From Anolis sagrei (lineage: Eukaryota > Chordata > Lepidosauria > Squamata > Anolidae): 64,000 bases of DNA. Below, piece by piece: positions 60,868 through 64,000 of the stretch. The position numbers were made by a program, and so were the translations under genes. Numbering within the stretch: the stretch's first letter is position 1; each line of letters begins with the position of its first letter. The DNA is taken from the NCBI RefSeq assembly GCF_037176765.1, contig NC_090022.1, forward strand, positions 176,087,117-176,151,116, read 5' to 3'. The notes below the pieces were generated by a model. It was not told where the DNA came from. It saw only the letters and a program-made list of their open reading frames with translations, and did no database searches.

Positions 60868-63049
60868 CTGTCTATACTGCTGAAATCATAAATCAGAGGG
60901 GAAAAGATGTTCTGCTTTGGAAACCCAGTGCTTTCTAGTGCAGGAAAATTCTCTGGGACTCTCATTGCATTAAAGAGAGGCCACTGTGGTTGCATTTAAT
61001 TGGTGGGTACAGATTTTGGGGTGGGAAATATGATCTGCTACCCCAACCCTGGTGAGTTGCTTGTTCCAGGGCTAAAGCAAAGCGACTTGCCAATTACCAG
61101 TTTTGAGCTTCTATTTTACCCTGTCTGAGATTTTGCTGCCTATGACTCCATCTACTTTGGCATTTAGGCCCCATCTACACTGTTATATAATGCAGTTTGA
61201 TAATGTATTGAACCACATCTTATGAGTCTACATTGCCATATAATGCAGTTCGGTACAGTAAAACTACATCATGAACCTGCATTATATGGCAGTGTAGATG
61301 GAGCCTAAATGTATCCTGATACAGACACAATTCTCCCTCTTATGTTTTTTCCTTTTTAGTTCCATGACCCAGAGGCGGGTGAGTGGTTTGGTTATCTGGC
61401 CCAAGAGGGCAAGGTGGCGCTCACAATCAAAGGAGGGCCATTTAAAGGTAAGGAAGCTAGAGAAAGGATATCTTGAGTCCAGTAATGGCTCAGTGGAAAA
61501 GGAAACAGGGCACATGTGGTTTAGTTTGTTCAAGAATTTTCTGGTAGGAAAATGTAAACATTTTTTGAAGTGTTCCTGTCTGGATGCCTCTGAATCATAT
61601 GCAGAGTGTGTAGTCAAATCACAGCCTATAACAGATATTATAAAACCACTGTGGCACAATGGGTTAAACCCTTGTGCTGGCTGAACTGCTGATCTGAAGG
61701 TTAGCGGTTTGAATCTGCGAGACGGGATGAGCTCCCATATGTCAGCTCCAGCTTCCTATGTGGGGACATGAGAGAAGCCTCCCACAGGATGATAACACAT
61801 CTGGGCATCCCCTGGGCAACATCTCTGTAGATTATTGATTCTCTCACACCAGAAGCGACAATTTAAAAAAATCAAACATATTGGAATTTAGAAGTGTAGG
61901 CTTCTAACTTAGTTTTGAACTTCAGCTCTCAGAATCCCTAATCATTGGGCAAAGCACCTAGGACTACTGGGAGTTGAAGTCCAAAACACTGGAAGGATCA
62001 AAGTTTGGGAAACACTGTCAGAGAGTATATGAACTTTTAATTGACTGATTAGATTAGAAAGTACCATATCTTTTGGCATATAAGACTACTTTTTAACCCA
62101 AGAAAATCTTTTCAAAAGTCAGGGATTGTCTTATACGCTGGAGTAGCCTTATGCATGGGAGTCGTCTTATATGCAGGAGTCGTCTTATACGCTGGGAGTC
62201 GTCTTATAGAGCGGGTGCTGAAACTTTCAATCCAGATTGGAGAATCTGTAGTTGCCGCATATTGTGGGGGGAGCTCAAAAATGGCAGTGGCCACGTCCCT
62301 GCCGTATGCAGCGACTGTATGAAAGCATTAAGGGCGACACTGTACAATTACGGTAGAAGAAAATCCATTCATCAGGATTCGTGGACTTAATGTGGTCCCA
62401 ATCGTGAGGTGAAGGGGTGCCTCACCAGGAAGGTGTAAGTGAAGAGCGGAGCAAGCTGCAGGCGTCCAGGGTGCCCGGGGTATGGAAAAAAGAGATAGAG
62501 TGGCTCTGGGCCCAGAAAAACACATCACTTTTATCTGTCTGACCTCCTTCTCTGCCTCTCAGATCTCGCTCCTGAAGACTGCAGTGAAGTGGTGCAGGTG
62601 CGAGATCTGAGAGGCAGAGAAGGAGGTACATTAATAGGAAAATTACCATATTGAAAACAAATCTGATGCTTTTTACATTTTTATTTGATGTGCATTGGAA
62701 GAGGGGTCATCTTATATGGTGAGTATATCCCAAACTCTATATTTTAACTGGAAAAGTTGGGAGTCATCTTATACACCCAGTCGTCTTATATGCTGGAAAA
62801 TACGGTAATTGGATTTGACTGATTATTTGATCCGAACTGATGGGAACTGAAGGGCAGCAACAGCTAGAGTCTACAAACTCCTGGTCCGTGATGGAAAGAG
62901 GGTCGCACATGATCCCCATGTTCTGTTCCCCATTTGAATCTCCCATTTCTCTCTTCACAGGCTGTTTCCATGTCCCCCGTGCGCTCTATATGTGTGAAGA
63001 CATTCTGGAAACACTCATAAGGGAAACTGAATCTAAAAATGGAAAATAA
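48500..63049 (+). CDS. RENBP: RENBP, N-acylglucosamine 2-epimerase (renin-binding protein)
   Basis: A cytosolic enzyme that interconverts GlcNAc and ManNAc and also binds renin. Ten exons join in phase to 405 aa, against about 417-427 in human. Landmarks in order: [95 protein letters not shown] (the leucine-rich dimer region), [53 protein letters not shown] and [19 protein letters not shown]. The Cys of GCFHVPR should correspond to the cysteine reported as essential in the human enzyme. All introns are GT-AG and the frame is intact. Its order next to HCFC1 matches mammals. Confidence 0.97.
48622..49066 (-). mobile_element. Penelope-like element, 5'-truncated
   Basis: From tgggttgttgtaggtttttc to gtctgacatggtggttg. 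The minus strand gives [20 protein letters not shown] and [16 protein letters not shown]. Begins about 22 bp after RENBP exon 1. Confidence 0.87.
49510..49585 (+). CDS. RENBP: RENBP exon 2
   Basis: Encodes [18 protein letters not shown] and YVWLQGRQ, between ccctag and gtagga. Confidence 0.97.
49633..50012 (+). mobile_element. Non-autonomous hAT element
   Basis: cagcggtcctcaaactt to gagaacccctg with 8-bp target duplication atttagaa (49625-49632 and 50013-50020). Its right flank (50013-50130) is also found inside the composite hAT at 44350-44468. Confidence 0.93.
50120..50245. mobile_element. Foldback MITE, type A
   Basis: ccatgtaaaatccagattat ... aatctggatttcatatgaca; ends run into an ATT microsatellite. 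Confidence 0.75.
50262..50560 (-). mobile_element. Non-LTR retrotransposon C-terminal fragment (R4/Rex6-like)
   Basis: Minus-strand frame [20 protein letters not shown] and [19 protein letters not shown] resembles the end of R4/Rex6-type LINE proteins. Clade tentative. Confidence 0.6.
50565..50740 (-). mobile_element. LINE 3' end fragment with (ATT)n
   Basis: ATT repeat followed by ctgctcttctcgcctctgaa, a reversed LINE tail. Confidence 0.5.
50741..51170. other. RENBP intron 2, nothing recognised
   Basis: No gene or named repeat. Confidence 0.4.
51270..51485 (+). mobile_element. LINE 3' end with (TTA)n tail
   Basis: ctgccctgagtcccctttgg, gtggcgggttataaataaag and about 15 TTA units. It is inserted in a type A foldback whose other half resumes at 51486. 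Confidence 0.75.
51610..51765. mobile_element. Foldback MITE, type A
   Basis: cacttctacactgccaaata ... tttatatggcagtgtagaaa, with arms pairing around agtctacactgcc. Confidence 0.75.
51874..51949 (+). CDS. RENBP: RENBP exon 3
   Basis: Encodes [20 protein letters not shown] and QAARA plus one base of Gly, between aacag and gtaaac. Confidence 0.97.
52070..52135. mobile_element. Half of a palindromic hAT MITE
   Basis: Only the right arm is present: gatttctgggagttgaaggc ... acaggttgagaaccactg. Confidence 0.65.
52295..52395 (+). mobile_element. Penelope-like element, very short insertion
   Basis: Only the 3' terminus, tgaggatgcttgccatagat ... cctacaacaaccc, flanked by aagaaaataat (52284-52294 and 52396-52406). 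Confidence 0.88.
52477..53070. repeat. Tandem array of four foldback units
   Basis: Units start near 52477, 52639, 52800 and 52953 with ccttctacactgccatata. Each ends in gcagtgtagaaggg-like sequence, and neighbours are joined by the same spacer ttggtcaccttggaggcc. Confidence 0.88.
53285..53450. mobile_element. Foldback MITE, type B
   Basis: gggtccttccacacagccct ... gggctgtgtggaagggccc, near-perfect palindrome around gtggactcagataaccc. Confidence 0.85.
53588..53760 (+). CDS. RENBP: RENBP exon 4
   Basis: Encodes [20 protein letters not shown] through [14 protein letters not shown], between cttgag and gtatgg. Confidence 0.97.
54130..54310. mobile_element. Foldback MITE, type B
   Basis: gggctcttccgcacagccct ... 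gggctatttggatgggccc. Confidence 0.8.
54370..54413. repeat. (TG)n/(CG)-rich microsatellite
   Basis: Alternating TG then CGTG units that replace the 5' end of the first Helitron unit. Confidence 0.8.
54410..55620 (+). mobile_element. Head-to-tail Helitron array
   Basis: Three units. Unit 1 ends ggggatggctag at 54699. Unit 2 runs 54704-55007 from tctatataaataaaaatgta to ggagatggctag. Unit 3 starts at 55012 with the same 5' end and continues as the longer version seen at 41095. Each junction is ctag-tata-tctata. Ends TC and CTAG before T, with a short hairpin ccacagcaacgcgtgg, fit Helitrons. Confidence 0.82.
55725..55970 (-). mobile_element. Ancient DNA-transposon relic, reverse relative of 37078
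   Basis: tccaaaatccaaaattgtcc ... atccaaaacatttt; low complexity of match. Confidence 0.35.
55975..56470. other. RENBP intron 4, mostly unrecognised
   Basis: 56385-56460 may be half of a palindromic hAT MITE (agggattctgggagctgtag). Otherwise nothing seen. Confidence 0.35.
56480..56720 (+). mobile_element. L2-like LINE coding fragment, decayed
   Basis: [20 protein letters not shown] and a further [16 protein letters not shown]-like stretch resemble L2 reverse-transcriptase C-terminal sequence with stops. Confidence 0.5.
56832..57363 (+). mobile_element. Solo-LTR-like repeat
   Basis: tgtcagaaata to cactctcccaaca, about 532 bp, matching 24249-25205 in reverse. Flanks aagac and aatac may be a decayed 5-bp target duplication. 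Interior repeats of ctcagtgtgagag type. Fossil, no internal region; retroviral or gypsy origin not decided. Confidence 0.55.
57364..58020. other. RENBP intron 4, nothing clear
   Basis: 57460-57560 is a degenerate GATAGATGG-type simple tract. No gene seen. Confidence 0.4.
58033..58255. mobile_element. Penelope-like element, minimal inverted insertion
   Basis: Two copies of the 3' terminus facing outward with almost nothing between, flanked by tgtatgctaatg (58021-58032 and 58256-58267). Confidence 0.9.
58317..58358. repeat. (GAT)n microsatellite
   Basis: About 13 GAT units after a short LINE-tail word (gctttgagtcccctttgggt). Confidence 0.9.
58467..58691 (+). CDS. RENBP: RENBP exon 5
   Basis: Seventy-five codons, [20 protein letters not shown] through [13 protein letters not shown], including the leucine-rich dimer segment. 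Between gacag and gtagaa. Confidence 0.97.
58778..58859 (+). CDS. RENBP: RENBP exon 6
   Basis: Encodes [20 protein letters not shown] and LGRQQNP plus one base of Gly. Acceptor ctgtag, donor gtagga. Confidence 0.96.
59390..59515 (+). mobile_element. LINE 3' end fragment
   Basis: ggaaccgctctgagtcccct, gagcggtatataaataaag and a short ATT tail. Confidence 0.65.
59518..59802 (-). mobile_element. tRNA-derived SINE, family A, reverse
   Basis: aggggtggtgctcataattt to ctcgctgtgccatcgggggc, with the B box near 59725 (caaattcgaact). Confidence 0.85.
59962..60137 (+). CDS. RENBP: RENBP exon 7
   Basis: Encodes [18 protein letters not shown] through [13 protein letters not shown], before gtatga. The acceptor is aag after an almost pure C tract (about 59926-59958). 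Confidence 0.96.
60283..60414 (+). CDS. RENBP: RENBP exon 8
   Basis: Forty-four codons, [20 protein letters not shown] through [11 protein letters not shown], between ccccag and gtatgt. Confidence 0.97.
60640..60866 (+). mobile_element. LINE 3' end with (ATT)n tail
   Basis: aaaccgccctgagtccccct, gagcggtatataaataaag and about 12 ATT units; closely related to 59390-59515. Confidence 0.7.
61165..61312. mobile_element. Foldback MITE, type A variant
   Basis: ggccccatctacactgttat ... tatatggcagtgtagatgga, with tgcagttcggtacag in the middle. Confidence 0.75.
61360..61447 (+). CDS. RENBP: RENBP exon 9
   Basis: Encodes [20 protein letters not shown] and LTIKGGPFK plus one base, between ttttag and gtaagg. 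Confidence 0.97.
61646..61866 (+). mobile_element. tRNA-derived SINE, family B
   Basis: A box gtggcacaatgggttaaac and B box ggtttgaatctgc, body tgtcagctccagcttcctat, tail cacaccagaagcgaca. Confidence 0.85.
61890..62018. mobile_element. Palindromic hAT MITE, diverged
   Basis: Arms aacttcagctctcagaatcc and ctgggagttgaagtccaaaa. Confidence 0.6.
62064..62805. mobile_element. TA-flanked MITE (gtcgtcttata repeats)
   Basis: Ends ccatatcttttggcatataa and its inverse, between TA dinucleotides. Near the left end gtcgtcttata recurs about every 20-25 bp. No transposase. TA flanks suggest the Tc1/mariner superfamily. Confidence 0.7.
62542..62627. repeat. Perfect 28-bp inverted repeat
   Basis: Arms 62542-62569 and 62600-62627 are exact reverse complements, with a 30-base loop. 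Inside the MITE in the last RENBP intron. Confidence 0.95.
62961..63049 (+). CDS. RENBP: RENBP last exon
   Basis: Encodes [20 protein letters not shown] and RETESKNGK-stop (TAA 63047-63049). The human protein has a longer Pro/Ala-rich tail that is absent here. Confidence 0.96.
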
Positions 63050-63495
63050 GCCACTCCACTGATTCTTGTATTGAGTCAAAAGCTGGGGCTTTTCCATATA
63101 ATTTCTCCAGTGGACCTTAATTCTAATCACATTCTTATCATGATAGTAGTAACCAAAAAAAAAAAAAAACTTTCAGGCTTCTCATTAGAAATGATAATAG
63201 CCATCCTTCACTCCAGACTACACATTTTGGGCTATATGATTGCAAAGCTGACTATATGACTGCACAATTATGAGCAAGCTGACTATGGCTACGAAACGAT
63301 TCAGTTAATAGTATTTTAGTTCTTCTCAATTGTTGGGGTAAAGGAATCCTTTGATGCTCTCCTCATATTGTCTCTCTTTGGCTGCAGAGTCTTTCCTGTT
63401 GGCCAATTTGTCACAATTCAAGGGCCTGCTGCCTTTTCTGGATCTGGGCAATACATAATTGGTTTTTATAAATAAACATTGCAATTTTGTGTAAT
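63050..63495 (+). other. RENBP: RENBP 3' UTR and poly(A) signal
   Basis: About 430 bp without recognised repeats; AATAAA at 63471-63476 is the likely poly(A) signal. Confidence 0.75.
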
Positions 63496-63554
63496 ATTTA
63501 CACCACTGTTGTTGTTTAAGGTACAGGATGAGAATGTGAGGTTCTGATAAATGC

Positions 63555-63665
63555 CTACTTTCCCGTCATGGTCAGCTGTGAATTGCACATATGGTTTATT
63601 CCTGTGCTCGCACAGGCAGCATCGAAAATTCGTCTGGACTATAGCATGTCGATTGCAGGTAGACT
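63555..63665 (+). mobile_element. DIRS-like terminal-repeat fragment
   Basis: gtcagctgtgaattgcacat and cctgtgctcgcacaggcagc; diverged. Fossil. Confidence 0.4.
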
Positions 63666-63697
63666 TCTGGTAACTGAATCAATGTTTCTCCCTAAAG

Positions 63698-63833
63698 CAG
63701 TGGTTCCCAACCTGTGGGTCTGCAGATGTTTTTGGCCTTCAACTCCCAGAAATCCTAACAGCTGATAAACTGGCTGGGATTTCTGGGAGTTGTCGGCCAA
63801 AACAACCGAGGACCCACAGGTTGAGAGCCACTG
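63698..63833. mobile_element. Palindromic hAT MITE with perfect target duplication
   Basis: cagtggttcccaacctgtgg to ggttgagagccactg, flanked by ccctaaag (63690-63697 and 63834-63841). Confidence 0.93.
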
Positions 63834-63879
63834 CCCTAAAGCAAAAGCCTCCTGCCATAGATATATCTAGCATGCCTGA

Positions 63880-64000
63880 GGACCTTTCTACACTGCCATA
63901 TAAAATCCAGGTTGTCTGCTTTGAACTGGATTATATCACAGTGTAGACTGATATAATCCACTTCAAAGCAGACAATGTGAATTGTCTACTTTGATAATCT
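63880..64000. mobile_element. Foldback MITE, type A, cut by the window end
   Basis: gacctttctacactgccata and tgaactggattatatcacag; runs off the right edge. Confidence 0.8.

Overview
The window is vertebrate nuclear DNA, most likely from a squamate reptile (lizard). The genes are vertebrate orthologues split into short exons. The spaces between them are crowded with repeats typical of lizards: CR1, L2-like and L1 LINEs, Penelope-like elements, two tRNA-derived SINE families, tandem Helitrons, hAT and mariner relics, and foldback MITEs. The species is inferred from this repeat mix only.

Three genes are present. (1) Positions 1-32045, plus strand: the 3' two thirds of HCFC1 (host cell factor C1). 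Nineteen coding exons (289-30683) give 1834 residues that read in phase throughout. They cover an N-terminal fibronectin-3 region, the Thr/Ser/Ala-rich region, the HCF proteolytic repeats in one 1750-bp exon, the acidic region, the C-terminal Fn3 pair and the NLS. The Kelch domain lies upstream of the window. (2) Positions 40840-32160, minus strand: a complete Rab7/Rab9-like small GTPase, 200 aa from five coding exons plus a noncoding 5' exon. It ends in a CGC prenylation motif and has Thr in place of the catalytic Gln. (3) Positions 48486-63495, plus strand: a complete RENBP (GlcNAc 2-epimerase, renin-binding protein), ten coding exons, 405 aa. HCFC1 and RENBP are neighbours in mammals too; the Rab gene between them is not in the human arrangement as I know it.

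HCFC1 and the Rab gene converge, with poly(A) signals about 130 bp apart. Introns and intergenic DNA are mostly mobile elements, many datable by nesting and target-site duplications. Notable cases are three Penelope-like insertions whose two ends are the same 3' terminus facing outward, a hAT element that captured another hAT copy plus that copy's flank and was then hit by a nearly intact L1, head-to-tail Helitrons, and a four-unit tandem array of foldback elements.

HCFC1 is a chromatin-associated transcriptional co-regulator cut by O-GlcNAc transferase, whose sugar donor is UDP-GlcNAc. RENBP interconverts GlcNAc and ManNAc. The two adjacent genes therefore both touch amino-sugar metabolism, although nothing in the sequence shows shared regulation.
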